A DNA stretch of 64,000 bases, from contig NZ_SJOJ01000011.1 in the NCBI RefSeq assembly GCF_004330295.1, forward strand, positions 114,528 to 178,527, in the 5' to 3' direction. The notes below the pieces were generated by a model. It ran no database searches and was not told where the DNA came from. It saw only the letters and a list, made by a program, of their open reading frames with translations. Both the position numbers and the translations under genes were made by a program. The DNA comes from Rahnella victoriana. GTDB taxonomy: Bacteria; Pseudomonadota; Gammaproteobacteria; Enterobacterales; Enterobacteriaceae. Positions 26,991 to 38,782 of the stretch are shown here, piece by piece (the stretch's first letter is position 1; each line of letters begins with the position of its first letter).

Positions 26991-29900
26991 TCAGCCAAGC
27001 TGTTTACGCGCGTTACGGAACATGCGCATCCACGGGCTGTCTTCGCCCCACTCTTCCGGATGCCAGGAGTTGCTGACAGTACGGAAGACACGTTCAGGGT
27101 GCGGCATCATCACGGTGACACGGCCTGACAGGTTAGTGACCGCCGTGATGCCGTTCGGTGAACCGTTCGGGTTCGCCGGATAGTTTTCTGTCGCCTGACC
27201 GTTGTTGTCCACGAAACGCAGCGCCACCAGATTGCTGTGTTCGATTTGCGCCAGATGTGCCGCATCACGCACTTCCACATGGCCTTCGCCATGAGACACC
27301 GCGATGGGCATCCGTGAACCGGCCATCCCCTGCATAAACATCGACGGGCTGGCGGTCACTTCCACCAGACTGAAGCGCGCTTCAAAGCGGTCAGACAGGT
27401 TACGCACAAAGCGCGGCCAGTGTTCTGCGCCCGGGATCAGCTCTTTCAGGTTCGACATCATCTGACAGCCGTTACACACGCCCAGCGCCAGTGTTTGCGG
27501 ACGGTGGAAGAATTCTTCGAACTCTTCACGCACGCGGTCGTTGAACAGAACCGATTTCGCCCAGCCTTCGCCCGCGCCCAGCACGTCACCGTAAGAGAAT
27601 CCGCCGCACGCCACCAGCGTGTGGAAATCCTGCAAATCGCGGCGGCCGGCCAGCAGGTCACTCATGTGCACGTCAACCGCATCAAAACCGGCACGGTGGA
27701 AGGCGGCCGCCATTTCCACGTGGGAGTTGACGCCCTGCTCACGCAGCACAGCGACTTTCGGACGCGCACCTTTGGCGATGTACGGCGCAGCCACGTCCTC
27801 ATCCGGTGCGAATGTCAGTTTGACGTTCAGACCCGGGTCAAGATCCTGAGTTTTCGCCTGATGTTCCTGATCGGCACACTCAGGGTTATCGCGCAGACGC
27901 TGCATCTGCCAGGTGGTTTCTGCCCACCAGGTGCGCAGCGTGGTACGGCTTTCGCTGTACACCGGTTTGCTGCCGGAAGTGATGATGAAGCGATCGCCGG
28001 TTTCCACACTGCCGAGGTAATGCGTGCAGTCCGCCAGACCAAAGTCGGCCAGCGTTTTCTCAACGGCTTCACGGTCAGACGCACGCACCTGAATCACGGC
28101 ACCCAGTTCTTCGTTGAACAGCGCGGCCAGCGAATCGTTGCCCAGCGCCGCGATATCTGCGGTCAGGCCGCAATGTCCGGCAAAGGCCATTTCCGCCAGT
28201 GTCACCAGCAAACCACCGTCGGAACGGTCATGGTAGGCCAGTAATTTCTGCTCAGACACCAGCGCCTGCATGGCGTTGAAGAAACCACCCAGTTGCTCAG
28301 CACTGCGCACGTCGGCAGGCGTGTTGCCGAGCTGACGGTAAACCTGCGCCAGCGCGGTCGCGCCCAGCGCGTTATGACCGGCACCCAGGTCGACCAGCAA
28401 CAGCACGGTGTCGCCTTTGTCGGTGCGCAGTTGCGGCGTTACGGTGTGGCGCACGTCTTCGACACGGGCAAAGGCGGTGATCACCAGCGACAGCGGAGAA
28501 GTCATCTCGCGTTGTTCGTTACCTTCCTGCCAGCGGGTTTTCATCGACATCGAGTCTTTGCCCACCGGAATGGTGATACCCAGCGCCGGACAAAGTTCTT
28601 CGCCCACCGCTTTAACCGCCGCATATAAACCGGCATCTTCGCCCGGGTGACCGGCCGCCGACATCCAGTTTGCAGAAAGTTTGACGCGTTTCAGGCTGCC
28701 AATTTCAACGGTAGCGAGGTTAGTCAGTGCTTCGCCCACCGCCATGCGGCCGGACGCCGCGAAGTCCAGCAAGGCCACCGGAGCGCGTTCGCCCAGAGAC
28801 ATGGCTTCGCCGTGATAGCTGTCGAGGCTGGCGGTAGTGACCGCGCAGTCAGCAACCGGGATCTGCCACGGACCGACCATCTGGTCACGAGCCACCATAC
28901 CGGTGACGGTACGGTCGCCGATGGTGATCAGGAAGGTTTTCTCAGCCACCGCAGGCAGATGCAGAACGCGTTTCACCGCTTCGGTAATCTGAATGTTTTC
29001 CGCATTCAGCTCGTCGCCTTTGGCTTTAAGCGTGGTGACGTCGCGGGTCATTTTTGGCGTTTTGCCCAGCAGAACGTCCAGCGGCATATCAATCGGCTGG
29101 TTGTCGAAATGGCTGTCTTCCAGAGACAGATGCATTTCTTCCGTCGCTTCACCGATGACAGCGTAAGGTGCGCGTTCACGCTGGCAAATCGCATCGAACT
29201 GTTCCAGCTGTGCCGGAGACACCGCCAGTACATAACGTTCCTGCGATTCGTTACACCAGACTTCCAGCGGGCTCATGCCCGGCTCGTCGTTGAGGATGTC
29301 GCGCAACTGGAAACGGCCGCCACGGTTGCCATCGCTGACCAGTTCCGGCATGGCGTTGGATAAACCGCCTGCACCGACGTCATGGATGAACAGGATCGGG
29401 TTGGCTTCGCCAAGTTGCCAGCAACGGTCGATCACTTCCTGACAGCGACGTTCCATTTCCGGGTTGTCGCGCTGTACGGAAGCAAAATCCAGATCCGCAT
29501 CCGACTGACCGGATGCCATGGAAGATGCCGCGCCGCCGCCCAGACCGATATTCATCGCCGGGCCGCCGAGCACGATCAGTTTCGCGCCCACGGTGATTTC
29601 GCCTTTCTGCACGTGATCCGCGCGGATGTTGCCGATACCGCCCGCCAGCATGATCGGTTTGTGGTAACCGCGCAGCTCAGGGCCGTTGTGGCTGTTAACG
29701 TTTTCTTCGTAAGTCCGGAAGTAGCCCAGCAGCGCCGGACGACCAAATTCGTTGTTAAATGCCGCGCCGCCCAGCGGGCCGTCGGTCATGATATCCAGCG
29801 CGGTGACGATACGATCCGGTTTACCGAAATCTTCTTCCCACGGCTGTTCAAAGCCCGGAATACGCAGGTTGGACACAGAGAAACCCACCAGACCGGCTTT

Positions 29901-30881
29901 CGGTTTTGCACCGCGACCGGTTGCGCCTTCGTCACGGATTTCACCACCGGAACCCGTTGCCGCGCCCGGCCACGGAGAGATCGCCGTCGGGTGGTTATGG
30001 GTTTCAACCTTCATCAGGATATGCGCCTGCTCCTGATGGAAATCGTACAGACCGTCTTTCGCATCGGCGTAGAAACGGCCGACCTGCGAACCTTCCATCA
30101 CGGCGGCGTTATCTTTATACGCCGACAGCACGTGATCAGGGGTCTGTTCGAAGGTGTTTTTGATCATCTTGAACAGGGATTTCGGCTGCGTTTCGCCGTC
30201 GATAATCCAGTCTGCGTTGAAGATTTTATGACGGCAGTGTTCCGAGTTGGCCTGTGCGAACATGTAGAGTTCGATGTCAGTCGGGTTGCGCCCCAACGAC
30301 GTAAAGGCTTCCATCAGGTAATCAATTTCGTCCTGCGCCAGCGCCAAGCCTAATTTGATGTTGGCGGCTTCCAGTGCGCCACGGCCAACGCCCAGGATAT
30401 CCACATGCTGCACCGGCGCAGGCTGATGCTGCGCGAACAGCGCGCTGGCATCTTCAGGCTGAGTGAAGACGGTTTCCATCATGCGGTCATGCAGCAACGC
30501 GCCCAGTTCGTTCCACTGTGCTTCCGTCAGTTGCGGTGCCTGTACATAAAAGGCCAGACCGCGCTCAAGACGCAGAACCTGCGACAAACCGCAGTTGTGC
30601 GCGATGTCGGTGGCTTTGGAAGACCAGGGAGAAATGGTGCCGGGGCGCGGAGTGACCAGCAGTAAACGACCAGAAGGAGCGTGTTCAGCGAGAGAAGGAC
30701 CGTATTTCAGGAGGCGTTGTAACTTGGTTTGTTCGTCCGAATTCAGCGGCGCGCTGACATCGGCAAAGTGTACATATTCGGCGTAGATATCGCTGACCGG
30801 AAGGCGGGCTTCCTGACAACGTGACAATAATTTGTTAATGCGAAAAGCCGACAAAGCGGGCGAACCACGCAGTATTTCCAT
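26991..30881 (-). CDS. purL: Phosphoribosylformylglycinamidine synthase PurL (large type)
   Basis: Converts FGAR to FGAM in purine synthesis, using glutamine and ATP. It is a single 1296-aa chain (1295 in E. coli) with fused synthetase and glutaminase domains. Visible are [40 protein letters not shown], the second synthetase half, and the C-terminal glutamine amidotransferase with the nucleophile in [10 protein letters not shown] and the catalytic SHGEGH segment. I chose the ATG at 30881 ([14 protein letters not shown]), which aligns with E. coli; twelve further codons are open upstream. A PurR box lies about 100 bp upstream. Confidence 0.97.
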   Translation of the reverse strand: MEILRGSPALSAFRINKLLSRCQEARLPVSDIYAEYVHFADVSAPLNSDEQTKLQRLLKYGPSLAEHAPSGRLLLVTPRPGTISPWSSKATDIAHNCGLSQVLRLERGLAFYVQAPQLTEAQWNELGALLHDRMMETVFTQPEDASALFAQHQPAPVQHVDILGVGRGALEAANIKLGLALAQDEIDYLMEAFTSLGRNPTDIELYMFAQANSEHCRHKIFNADWIIDGETQPKSLFKMIKNTFEQTPDHVLSAYKDNAAVMEGSQVGRFYADAKDGLYDFHQEQAHILMKVETHNHPTAISPWPGAATGSGGEIRDEGATGRGAKPKAGLVGFSVSNLRIPGFEQPWEEDFGKPDRIVTALDIMTDGPLGGAAFNNEFGRPALLGYFRTYEENVNSHNGPELRGYHKPIMLAGGIGNIRADHVQKGEITVGAKLIVLGGPAMNIGLGGGAASSMASGQSDADLDFASVQRDNPEMERRCQEVIDRCWQLGEANPILFIHDVGAGGLSNAMPELVSDGNRGGRFQLRDILNDEPGMSPLEVWCNESQERYVLAVSPAQLEQFDAICQRERAPYAVIGEATEEMHLSLEDSHFDNQPIDMPLDVLLGKTPKMTRDVTTLKAKGDELNAENIQITEAVKRVLHLPAVAEKTFLITIGDRTVTGMVARDQMVGPWQIPVADCAVTTASLDSYHGEAMSLGERAPVALLDFAASGRMAVGEALTNLATVEIGSLKRVKLSANWMSAAGHPGEDAGLYAAVKAVGEELCPALGITIPVGKDSMSMKTRWQEGNEQREMTSPLSLVITAFARVEDVRHTVTPQLRTDKGDTVLLLVDLGAGHNALGATALAQVYRQLGNTPADVRSAEQLGGFFNAMQALVSEQKLLAYHDRSDGGLLVTLAEMAFAGHCGLTADIAALGNDSLAALFNEELGAVIQVRASDREAVEKTLADFGLADCTHYLGSVETGDRFIITSGSKPVYSESRTTLRTWWAETTWQMQRLRDNPECADQEHQAKTQDLDPGLNVKLTFAPDEDVAAPYIAKGARPKVAVLREQGVNSHVEMAAAFHRAGFDAVDVHMSDLLAGRRDLQDFHTLVACGGFSYGDVLGAGEGWAKSVLFNDRVREEFEEFFHRPQTLALGVCNGCQMMSNLKELIPGAEHWPRFVRNLSDRFEARFSLVEVTASPSMFMQGMAGSRMPIAVSHGEGHVEVRDAAHLAQIEHSNLVALRFVDNNGQATENYPANPNGSPNGITAVTNLSGRVTVMMPHPERVFRTVSNSWHPEEWGEDSPWMRMFRNARKQLG

Positions 30882-30978
30882 AATCACAGATCTCTCGTCT
30901 TCGAAGACACTGACCACAGTGCTTCATTGGGCGCAACAGGGGGAAAACGCGGGCTATTATAAAGAAAGCTGGCGTCCG

Positions 30979-30994
30979 ACGAAACCGTTTGCGT
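30979..30994 (-). promoter_or_regulatory. PurR operator upstream of purL
   Basis: ACGAAACCGTTTGCGT matches the PurR consensus ACGCAAACGTTTGCGT at 14 of 16 positions. It lies about 100 bp before the purL start, as expected for a purine-repressed gene. Confidence 0.72.
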
Positions 30995-31159
30995 AGTGAA
31001 ACTTGATATTCATTTATAGGCCCACATATCTTACGGGTATCATGAATAAAGTTGCAGACTGCCGTTTTGTTGAGCAAAATGCGTCAGCACTGGGGATATA
31101 ACCATACAAACTGCACAGCATAGCGTAAAAAAACAAGAGCGCCGCAGCGAGATAACTAT

Positions 31160-32620
31160 TTGACGCGACTAAAAATTAATTATGTTCTGATGGGGATCGC
31201 CGCCCTGTTGCTGGCACTGGCCTTATGGCCAGCCATCCCGTGGCACAGAGGTGAAGGCGACCTGCTGGATCAAATAAAATCCCGTGGAGAATTGCGCGTC
31301 AGCACGCTCAATTCTCCACTGACTTTTATGGACTCCCCGGAAGGCAATCTCGGCTTCGATTACGAACTGGCTAAACGCTTCGCAGATTATCTGGGCGTGC
31401 AGCTGGTCGTCACGCAGCACACCACGGTTGACGCCATGTTTGACAGTCTCGATCAAAATAAAGCCGATTTACTGGCGTCGGGTCTGGTCTACAACAATGA
31501 GCGGCTGAAAAACTACCGTGCCGGGCCTGAATATTATTCCATCTCTCAGCAACTGGTTTACCGGCAGGGTGCCCCGCGTCCGAAGAGTTTCGCGGATGTG
31601 AAAGGCTCGCTGATGGTCTCTGCGGGTACGGCACACATCCCGACACTGGAAGCGGCCAAAAGCAAATACCCGGATCTGACCTGGACGACCACCGACAAAA
31701 TGTCACCGCGTGACCTGCTGCAACAGGTGGAAACCGGCAAGCTGGATTACACACTGGGTGACTCGGTGACCATCGCGCTGATGCAGCGCGTTTATCCGCG
31801 TCTGGCTGTCGCTTTTGATGCGACGGAAGACGAGCCGGTGACCTGGTATTACCGCAAGGTGCCGGATGACGACAGCCTGTCTGCCGCCATGCTCGACTTC
31901 TTCAGCCAGATTTCAGAAGACGGTACGCTGGAAAAACTCGAGGAGAAATATCTCGGTCACGTCGGTGATTTTGATTACGTCGATACGCGGACATTCCTCA
32001 AAGCCATCGACAGTACGCTGCCGGACCTGCAACCGCTGTTTGAGAAGTATGCGCAGGACATCGACTGGCGTCTGCTGGCGGCCATCGCCTATCAGGAATC
32101 TCACTGGGATCCGCAGGCCAAATCGCCGACCGGCGTGCGCGGGATCATGATGCTGACCCGGGCAACGGCGGGAGGGCTTGATGTGGATGACCGCACCGAT
32201 GCCGAGCAGAGTATCCGCGGGGGCGCACAATATCTGTCGCATCTGATGGCGAAAATGCCGGAGACGATTCCGCAGGATGAACGGATCTGGTTTGCGCTGG
32301 CGGCCTATAACATGGGGTACGGACATATGCTCGATGCCCGTAAACTGACGGCACAGCAAAAAGCCAATCCGGACAGCTGGGCCGATGTGAAACAGCGCCT
32401 GCCGATGCTGAACCAGAAACGCTTCTTCAGCCGCACGACGTACGGTTATGCGCGCGGCACACAGGCGTATAACTACGTGGAAAATATCCGCCGCTATCAG
32501 CTGAGTCTGGTGGGATACCTGATGGAAAAAGAGAAGCAACAGGCGCAGAAAGCCGCGTTACAGGCGCAACTGGGTCAGGGCTATCCGGCCGTGGCTCCGC
32601 AGGAAGCACTGGCGCAGTAA
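31160..32620 (+). CDS. mltF: Membrane-bound lytic murein transglycosylase F (MltF)
   Basis: 486 aa. After an N-terminal membrane anchor ([19 protein letters not shown]) comes a periplasmic solute-binding-like domain ([32 protein letters not shown]). The C-terminal lytic transglycosylase domain follows, with catalytic Glu313 in [13 protein letters not shown] and with [18 protein letters not shown]. It cuts peptidoglycan and forms 1,6-anhydroMurNAc. The start is a TTG at 31160, chosen because [11 protein letters not shown] aligns with E. coli KKLKINYLFIG and no ATG or GTG lies upstream in frame. It is divergent from purL. Confidence 0.93.
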   Translation: MTRLKINYVLMGIAALLLALALWPAIPWHRGEGDLLDQIKSRGELRVSTLNSPLTFMDSPEGNLGFDYELAKRFADYLGVQLVVTQHTTVDAMFDSLDQNKADLLASGLVYNNERLKNYRAGPEYYSISQQLVYRQGAPRPKSFADVKGSLMVSAGTAHIPTLEAAKSKYPDLTWTTTDKMSPRDLLQQVETGKLDYTLGDSVTIALMQRVYPRLAVAFDATEDEPVTWYYRKVPDDDSLSAAMLDFFSQISEDGTLEKLEEKYLGHVGDFDYVDTRTFLKAIDSTLPDLQPLFEKYAQDIDWRLLAAIAYQESHWDPQAKSPTGVRGIMMLTRATAGGLDVDDRTDAEQSIRGGAQYLSHLMAKMPETIPQDERIWFALAAYNMGYGHMLDARKLTAQQKANPDSWADVKQRLPMLNQKRFFSRTTYGYARGTQAYNYVENIRRYQLSLVGYLMEKEKQQAQKAALQAQLGQGYPAVAPQEALAQ

Positions 32621-32632
32621 GGCCGGTACGGT

Positions 32633-33199
<567 letters not shown>

Positions 33200-33237
33200 T
33201 TACCGGCAGACATGTTATCTGAATTTTGCGCTGGCCG

Positions 33238-33876
33238 TTATTCCAGTTGCTGTAACTCGCCCTGTTTACTGACGCGGAAACGATGCTCACAGAAGAACAG
33301 CAGCGGGTTGTCCTGTTTGCTGTCGCTGTAACCGCTGTACAGTTTAAGCGGTGAACCGATACGGCTTTCAAGCTGGGCGACCTTTTCTTCTCCCAGACAA
33401 CGCAATGGCAACACCCAGCCGCCTTTACCGCGCGCAATCCGGCTGCCGACCAGACGAACCTGCGGTAAAAACAGAGAGGTGTTGTATACCTGCTGCACCA
33501 GATTTTCCGGTGAGCCGGTGATCAGCCACACTTGTGTATCATCGCTGTCGAGATATTCCCGCAGCCTGCGCTGCACCACCGGAAACTCCACCACTTTCTC
33601 ACGAAACGCAGTGACAAATTGCAGCTCCAGCGCCTTCAGCCGTGCCTCACTGTGACCGAAGGTAATCGACCACAGTAACAGGCTCATCGGCCAGCGCGCG
33701 GCGCGTCCGTGGATAAACAATCCTATCCCCACCAGCGGCAGAACCGGCACTACGAGGATCAGATTCTGCGGCATGCGTCTGAGCAAAAACCGCAGAAAGC
33801 TGCCGAACATATCCTGCTGGTGCAGCGTGCCATCGAGATCAAAAAAGACCACCCGTCGATCAGGCTTCGTACTCAA
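33238..33876 (-). CDS. pgpC: Phosphatidylglycerophosphatase C (PgpC)
   Basis: HAD-family membrane-linked phosphatase that dephosphorylates PGP to phosphatidylglycerol. The N-terminal DxDGT motif is VVFFDLDGTLHQQDMFG. It has a hydrophobic region near residues 35-75, the second HAD motif WLITGSPENL and the third motif in YSGYSDSKQDNPLL. The length of 212 aa and the sequence match E. coli YfhB closely. It starts 4 bp after the murP stop, so it may be transcribed with murQP. Confidence 0.93.
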   Translation of the reverse strand: MSTKPDRRVVFFDLDGTLHQQDMFGSFLRFLLRRMPQNLILVVPVLPLVGIGLFIHGRAARWPMSLLLWSITFGHSEARLKALELQFVTAFREKVVEFPVVQRRLREYLDSDDTQVWLITGSPENLVQQVYNTSLFLPQVRLVGSRIARGKGGWVLPLRCLGEEKVAQLESRIGSPLKLYSGYSDSKQDNPLLFFCEHRFRVSKQGELQQLE

Positions 33877-33880
33877 TCCG

Positions 33881-35263
33881 TTACTCCTCGGGATCGTTGA
33901 ACCCCATCAACCAGGTAAAAATAAAACCTGCTATTACCGTAATGACTAAACCGATCAGATACAACATCACCTTGCCGGAAATAATGGTCAGTGCCAGCGG
34001 CAGGCCGGAAATGCCGAATGTGATGACCGTCGCGACTTTCCAGTAACAGATTAGCGCACCGCCGACGGCTCCGCCCAAACATGCGCCAATAAAAGGACGA
34101 CCGAGTGGCAGCGTAACACCGAATATCAGCGGCTCGCCGATGCCTAAAATCCCCACCGGCAACGCCCCTTTGATCACTTTTTTCAGCCGTGCGTTGCGGG
34201 TTTTCATGTACACCGCGATCGCCGCCCCCACCTGTCCGACACCGGCCATGGCTAAAATCGGCAACAGCGGGTTGGAGCCGTGCGCCTGGATCAGTTCAAC
34301 GTGGATCGGCACCAGCCCCTGATGCAGGCCTGACAGCACCAGCGGCAGGAACGCACCGGCCAGCACCGCGCCCACCAGTAATCCGCCTTTATCGATAGCA
34401 ATATTGACGCCGTGAGCAATGCCATCCGAAATGTAACCGCCGATGGGTTGCAGGATCACAATCGCCAGCGTGGCGGTGATCAACGTGGTGATCAGCGGAT
34501 TGAGGATCAGTTCGACCGATTCCGGCAGCCACTGGCGCAATCTTTTCTCCAGCCAGCACATCAGGGCGACCACCAGCAATACCGCGATCACCCCGCCACG
34601 ACCGGGCTGTAACGCTTCGCCAAACAGGGTGATTTGCGCCAGCGCAGGGCTGGAGAGAATTCCTGCCATCACGCCGCCCATCGCCTGTGAGCCGCCGAAA
34701 ACCCGCGCCGCATTCACACCGACCAGAATGTTCATGATGGCAAAAACCGCCCCGCCAAAAATCGCCAGCAGCCCGAGGATATTGGGGTAATCAAGGGCAA
34801 TGGAACCGGCGATATCAGGCCGTTTGAGCAGATTGATAATGCCCATAATCAGCCCGGAAGCGATAAAGGCCGGGATCAGCGGAATAAAGACGTCAGCCAG
34901 TTTGCGCAGCGCCCCGCTCATCGGGGCAGAGTATTTTGCTTTGGCGCTGGCTTTGTTGCGGGCGATCTCGTTTTCTCCCGCCCCGCTGACCGCTCCGGCC
35001 GGACTCAGCAACAGACGCATGGCATCCACCACTTTTGCCGCCGCACCCGGCCCGACAATAAACTGATGCTGTTCGCCCTGCTTCAGATACCCTTTGATGC
35101 CTTCCAGCGTTTTCAGGCTGGCCAGATCCAGCCGTTCATCGTCGCGCACTTCCACGCGCACGCGGGTCATGCAGTTTTCCAGCTTGCTGATATTGCCCTC
35201 ACCGCCGACCCCCAGCAAAATCTGCGAAGCCAGCCGCTGCGTTTTATCCATTGCCATCGCCAT
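33881..35263 (-). CDS. murP: PTS permease EIIBC, probably for N-acetylmuramic acid (MurP)
   Basis: 460 aa. The EIIB domain (residues 1 to about 90) has the phosphorylated Cys in LENCMTRVRVEV. The EIIC domain follows with about ten membrane segments and the family signature GILGIGEPLIFGVTLPL. No EIIA domain is fused, as in E. coli MurP, which relies on Crr. Sequence alone would also fit other sugars of the glucose-sucrose superfamily. The murQ gene immediately upstream and the divergent MurR/RpiR regulator make MurNAc by far the best substrate. I chose the ATG at 35263, six bases after AAGGAG, and rejected a 29-codon extension. Confidence 0.87.
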   Translation of the reverse strand: MAMAMDKTQRLASQILLGVGGEGNISKLENCMTRVRVEVRDDERLDLASLKTLEGIKGYLKQGEQHQFIVGPGAAAKVVDAMRLLLSPAGAVSGAGENEIARNKASAKAKYSAPMSGALRKLADVFIPLIPAFIASGLIMGIINLLKRPDIAGSIALDYPNILGLLAIFGGAVFAIMNILVGVNAARVFGGSQAMGGVMAGILSSPALAQITLFGEALQPGRGGVIAVLLVVALMCWLEKRLRQWLPESVELILNPLITTLITATLAIVILQPIGGYISDGIAHGVNIAIDKGGLLVGAVLAGAFLPLVLSGLHQGLVPIHVELIQAHGSNPLLPILAMAGVGQVGAAIAVYMKTRNARLKKVIKGALPVGILGIGEPLIFGVTLPLGRPFIGACLGGAVGGALICYWKVATVITFGISGLPLALTIISGKVMLYLIGLVITVIAGFIFTWLMGFNDPEE

Positions 35264-35279
35264 GCTCAACTCCTTGAGG

Positions 35280-36185
35280 TTAATCCGCCAGTGCGGCGCG
35301 CAGGAATCCGTGGTGTTTCGCCAGTCGCGTTTTTGCCTGTCCGGCATCAATGCCCGCCAGCAGCATCAGAATGGCCGGTTTCACTTCAAAATCAGTCTGA
35401 GAAAGTGCCGCTTCGGCATCACTGCGCGCCGCGCCCGTGGCCTCGACCACAATGCGGCAGGCGCGATCGACCAGTTTCACGTTGGTGGCTTTCACGTCCA
35501 CCATCAGGTTCTGGTAAACCTTGCCACTTTTGACCATCGCACCGGTTGAGATCATGTTCAAAACCAGTTTCTGCGCGGTGCCGGATTTCAGGCGGGTGGA
35601 GCCGGTCAGCGCCTCCGGCCCGACCACAGGTGAAATGGCGATAGCCGCTTCGCGGGCAATCGGCGAATCCGGATTACAGGAGATCGCCACCGTGGCGCAA
35701 CCCAGTCCGGTGGCGTAGCGCAGGGCGCCGATCACGTAAGGCGTCCGGCCGCTGGCCGCCAGCCCGACCACGGTATCTTTTGCGCTCAGGTTGAGATTCT
35801 TTAAATCCTCCACACCCAGCGATTCGCTGTCTTCCGCGCCTTCCACCGCTTTGAGCAACGCGCCAGGCCCGCCGGCAATCAGGCCAACCACCATGCCGTG
35901 CGGAACACCAAATGTTGGCGGGCATTCTGACGCATCAAGAACGCCAAGACGGCCACTGGTGCCAGCGCCAAGATAAATCAGTCGTCCGCCAGCCTGAAAT
36001 GACGCTGCGGCTTTATCGATGGACTGCGCAATCTGTGGCAGTACATGGCTGATGGCTTCCGGCACTTTGCGGTCTTCACGGTTGAAGCAGGCCACCAGTT
36101 CCAGCGTGGACATTTCATCGAGATTCATCGTGTCCGGATTGCGGCTTTCTGAAACCAGCGCACCGAGATTGAGGGTTGTGTTCAT
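35280..36185 (-). CDS. murQ: N-acetylmuramic acid 6-phosphate etherase MurQ
   Basis: Cleaves the lactyl ether of MurNAc-6-P to give GlcNAc-6-P and lactate, the key step in wall recycling. It has 301 aa with a SIS domain. Visible are [38 protein letters not shown] (sugar site and catalytic Glu), [15 protein letters not shown] and [20 protein letters not shown]. The ATG at 36185 follows AGGAG. The murP gene follows after 16 bp. The promoter region holds an AT-rich palindrome that could be the MurR operator. Confidence 0.94.
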   Translation of the reverse strand: MNTTLNLGALVSESRNPDTMNLDEMSTLELVACFNREDRKVPEAISHVLPQIAQSIDKAAASFQAGGRLIYLGAGTSGRLGVLDASECPPTFGVPHGMVVGLIAGGPGALLKAVEGAEDSESLGVEDLKNLNLSAKDTVVGLAASGRTPYVIGALRYATGLGCATVAISCNPDSPIAREAAIAISPVVGPEALTGSTRLKSGTAQKLVLNMISTGAMVKSGKVYQNLMVDVKATNVKLVDRACRIVVEATGAARSDAEAALSQTDFEVKPAILMLLAGIDAGQAKTRLAKHHGFLRAALAD

Positions 36186-36205
36186 GTTTCTCTCCTGAAT
36201 TTTTA

Positions 36206-36233
36206 ATTCAAATTTATTACACAATATTTGAAT
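36206..36233. promoter_or_regulatory. Palindrome in the murQ-murR divergent region, candidate MurR operator
   Basis: ATTCAAAT (36206-36213) and ATTTGAAT (36226-36233) form a perfect 8-bp inverted repeat with a 12-bp spacer. It starts 21 bp upstream of murQ and lies 95 bp before murR. Its place fits repression by the adjacent RpiR-type regulator. Confidence 0.45.
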
Positions 36234-36327
36234 ATATTATTCATCAATGCGAGGAATATTTGCTATTTTAGATAACATAATCCGTAAAACGTGATGTAAG
36301 TATTCAGAGACGCCGGGATAACCCACC

Positions 36328-37176
36328 ATGAGTTGTATGATCCGTATCCGCCAGCTATATCCGACACTGGCGCAAAATGACCGTAAACTGGCTGATTTTT
36401 TACTGGCTCAGCCGGAAAAAGCCCGTCATATGAGTTCGCAAAAGCTGGCTGAGATGGCCGGCGTCAGTCAGTCTGGCGTGGTGAAGTTTGCCCAGAAACT
36501 CGGTTATAAAGGCTTCCCCGCGCTGAAACTGGCCATGAGCGAATCGCTGGCCTCAGCCGAACACAGCGAGCCGGTTACCGTCCATAATCAGATTTTAAGC
36601 ACCGACAGCCTGCATGTGGTGGGCGAAAAACTGCTGACAGAAAAGCAATCGGCATTGCGCGCCACCCTCGATATCAACAGCGAACCCCGCCTGCAAATTG
36701 CGTTGTCGATGCTGACGGATGCCCGGAAAATTATCCTCACCGGGATTGGCGCGTCGGGACTGGTGGCGAGGGATCTGGCGTATAAGTTGCTGAAAATCGG
36801 GGTCACGGCAATCGCCGAATCCGATACGCATGTGCTGGTGGCGACTGCGCAGGCCCTGTCAAAAGAGGATTTATTGCTGGCGATTTCTTTCAGCGGAGAG
36901 CGCAGTGAGATCAATCTGGCGGCACGGGTAGCGCGGGAAAGCGGCGCGAAAGTGCTGGCGATCACCGGCTTTTCGCCTAACCCGTTGCAGCAACAGGCCG
37001 ACCACTGTTTATACACCGTGGCAGAATTACCGGCGACCCGCGGCGCGGCGCTTTCAGCCACCACGGCACAATACTCCCTGACCGATTTACTGTTTGTGGC
37101 GCTGGTTCAGCAAGATACAGCACACGCACCGGAGCGCATCCGCCATAGCGAAGAACTGGTGAAAAAGCTGGTTTGA
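36328..37176 (+). CDS. murR: MurR/RpiR family regulator, likely MurR
   Basis: 282 aa. The N-terminal RpiR helix-turn-helix domain has LAQNDRKLADFLLAQP, SSQKLAEMAGVSQSGVVKFAQKLGYKGF. The C-terminal SIS sugar-phosphate domain has IILTGIGASGLVARDLAYKLLKIG and LLLAISFSGERSEINLAARVARESGAKVLAITG. It is divergent from murQP, as E. coli murR is, and probably represses them until MurNAc-6-P binds. Confidence 0.87.
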   Translation: MSCMIRIRQLYPTLAQNDRKLADFLLAQPEKARHMSSQKLAEMAGVSQSGVVKFAQKLGYKGFPALKLAMSESLASAEHSEPVTVHNQILSTDSLHVVGEKLLTEKQSALRATLDINSEPRLQIALSMLTDARKIILTGIGASGLVARDLAYKLLKIGVTAIAESDTHVLVATAQALSKEDLLLAISFSGERSEINLAARVARESGAKVLAITGFSPNPLQQQADHCLYTVAELPATRGAALSATTAQYSLTDLLFVALVQQDTAHAPERIRHSEELVKKLV

Positions 37177-37278
37177 TCAGGATCATTTGGCAGGCGGAAA
37201 GGCGCAGGAGCAGAACCTACGCCAGCGCAATTCTGCTATACTGCGCGCCCTGATGACTGAACGATACGAGAAAACGCC

Positions 37279-37533
37279 ATGGCCCTGCTGATCACACACA
37301 AATGCATTAATTGCGATATGTGCGAACCGGAGTGTCCGAATCAGGCGATCTCGATGGGTAATGAGATTTACGAAATCGACAGCGATCGTTGTACGGAATG
37401 TGTCGGCCATTACGATAAACCGACCTGTCAGAGCGTCTGTCCGATCGACAATACCATCATCATCAATCCGCAACACACCGAAACTAACGAACAGCTTTGG
37501 GATAAGTTTGTGGTGTTGCATCACGCCGTGTAA
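37279..37533 (+). CDS. yfhL: 2[4Fe-4S] ferredoxin YfhL
   Basis: 84-aa alvin-type ferredoxin. The first cluster motif is CINCDMCEPECP and the second is CTECVGHYDKPTCQSVCP, with the insertion typical of YfhL. It closely matches the E. coli protein. The electron partner is not settled. A TATACT element lies about 45 bp upstream as a likely -10. It converges with acpS. Confidence 0.94.
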   Translation: MALLITHKCINCDMCEPECPNQAISMGNEIYEIDSDRCTECVGHYDKPTCQSVCPIDNTIIINPQHTETNEQLWDKFVVLHHAV

Positions 37534-37566
37534 GGGCACGTGATGCATTGTGAAGGATGAAGGGTA

Positions 37567-37947
37567 TTAGTTTTCGATAATCACTGTGGCGCAGGCATAA
37601 CGGCGCTCATCGGCCAGCGTGACATGCACTGATTTCACGCCCATCTGTGCCGCCATTTCTGCCGCGCGGGCATGAAAAACCAGCCCCGGCTTGCCCAGCA
37701 CATCATTGACCACTTCGAATTGCTCAAACGCCAGCCCGTTGCGGATACCGGTTCCCAGCGCTTTTGCGGCGGCTTCCTTAACGGCAAACCGCTTCGCCAG
37801 AAAACGTACCGGCTGCTGATGCTGCTGATAAACCGCCCATTCACTGGCGCACAAAATACGCCGGGCCAGGCGGTCACCACTGCGTTCAATCACTGCCTGG
37901 ATACGGGAAATTTCTACGATATCCGTACCTAAACCTAAAATGCTCAT
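37567..37947 (-). CDS. acpS: Holo-acyl-carrier-protein synthase AcpS
   Basis: Adds the 4'-phosphopantetheine arm of CoA to ACP. It has 126 aa, as in E. coli. The Mg-binding Asp lies in [14 protein letters not shown] and the Glu in [34 protein letters not shown] is the typical C terminus. The start overlaps the pdxJ stop by one base (TAATG), so translation is coupled. Confidence 0.95.
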   Translation of the reverse strand: MSILGLGTDIVEISRIQAVIERSGDRLARRILCASEWAVYQQHQQPVRFLAKRFAVKEAAAKALGTGIRNGLAFEQFEVVNDVLGKPGLVFHARAAEMAAQMGVKSVHVTLADERRYACATVIIEN

Positions 37948-38678
37948 TACCGGCGCGCTTCCCGCATCAGGTTTTTCATTTCACGCACTGCACCCGATAA
38001 TCCGTCGATCACTGCCTGACCAATAATGGCGTGGCCGATATTCAGCTCATGCATTTCCGGCAAGGCCGCGATCGGCTGAACGTTGTGGTAAGTCAGGCCG
38101 TGGCCCGCATTCACTTTCAGGCCCTTACCGGCTGCGTAAGCCGCGCCCTGTTTGATACGCTCCAGCTCCGCCTGACGCTCAAGATCCGTTTGCGCTTCGG
38201 CATAGGCACCGGTGTGGATCTCGATGTAAGGTGCGCCAACGGCCACCGCTGCATCGATCTGACGCAAATCAGGATCGATAAACAAAGACACCAGAATACC
38301 GGCTTCGCTGAGACGGGAAACTGCCACCGTCATTTTATCCAGCTGACCGGCAACATCCAGACCGCCTTCGGTGGTCACTTCTTCACGTTTTTCCGGCACC
38401 AGACAGCAGAAATGTGGCAGGATTTCGCAGGCAATCCCCACCATTTCATCGGTGACGGCCATCTCGAGATTCATACGGGTTTGGATAGTCTGACGCAGAA
38501 GGCGCACATCGCGATCGGTGATATGACGGCGGTCTTCACGCAGATGGACGGTGATCCCATCGGCACCTGCCTGTTCAGCGATAAATGCTGCCTGAACCGG
38601 ATCAGGATAAGCCGTACCGCGTGCATTACGCAGTGTCGCAATGTGATCAATGTTAACGCCCAACAGCAACTCAGCCAT
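37947..38678 (-). CDS. pdxJ: Pyridoxine 5'-phosphate synthase PdxJ
   Basis: Closes the pyridine ring of vitamin B6 from 1-deoxyxylulose-5-P and 3-amino-2-oxopropyl phosphate. It has 243 aa (E. coli 243). Motifs are [34 protein letters not shown] and [14 protein letters not shown], ending in VREMKNLM. It overlaps acpS and lies downstream of recO in the long era-acpS operon. Confidence 0.96.
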   Translation of the reverse strand: MAELLLGVNIDHIATLRNARGTAYPDPVQAAFIAEQAGADGITVHLREDRRHITDRDVRLLRQTIQTRMNLEMAVTDEMVGIACEILPHFCCLVPEKREEVTTEGGLDVAGQLDKMTVAVSRLSEAGILVSLFIDPDLRQIDAAVAVGAPYIEIHTGAYAEAQTDLERQAELERIKQGAAYAAGKGLKVNAGHGLTYHNVQPIAALPEMHELNIGHAIIGQAVIDGLSGAVREMKNLMREARR

Positions 38679-38782
38679 AACAGCTCCAGATTTAAGAATG
38701 AATTGATTTATGAATGGAACAACAACGCTAATTTCTGCAGTTTACACCCTTGAGAGTGGCAGCGTGTAGCCCGGAGTCTGAA

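Noticed and set aside
29382..30353. A 323-codon plus-strand frame inside purL
   Set aside because: It is antisense to a highly conserved gene and its product is His/Arg/Gln-rich with no recognisable motif.
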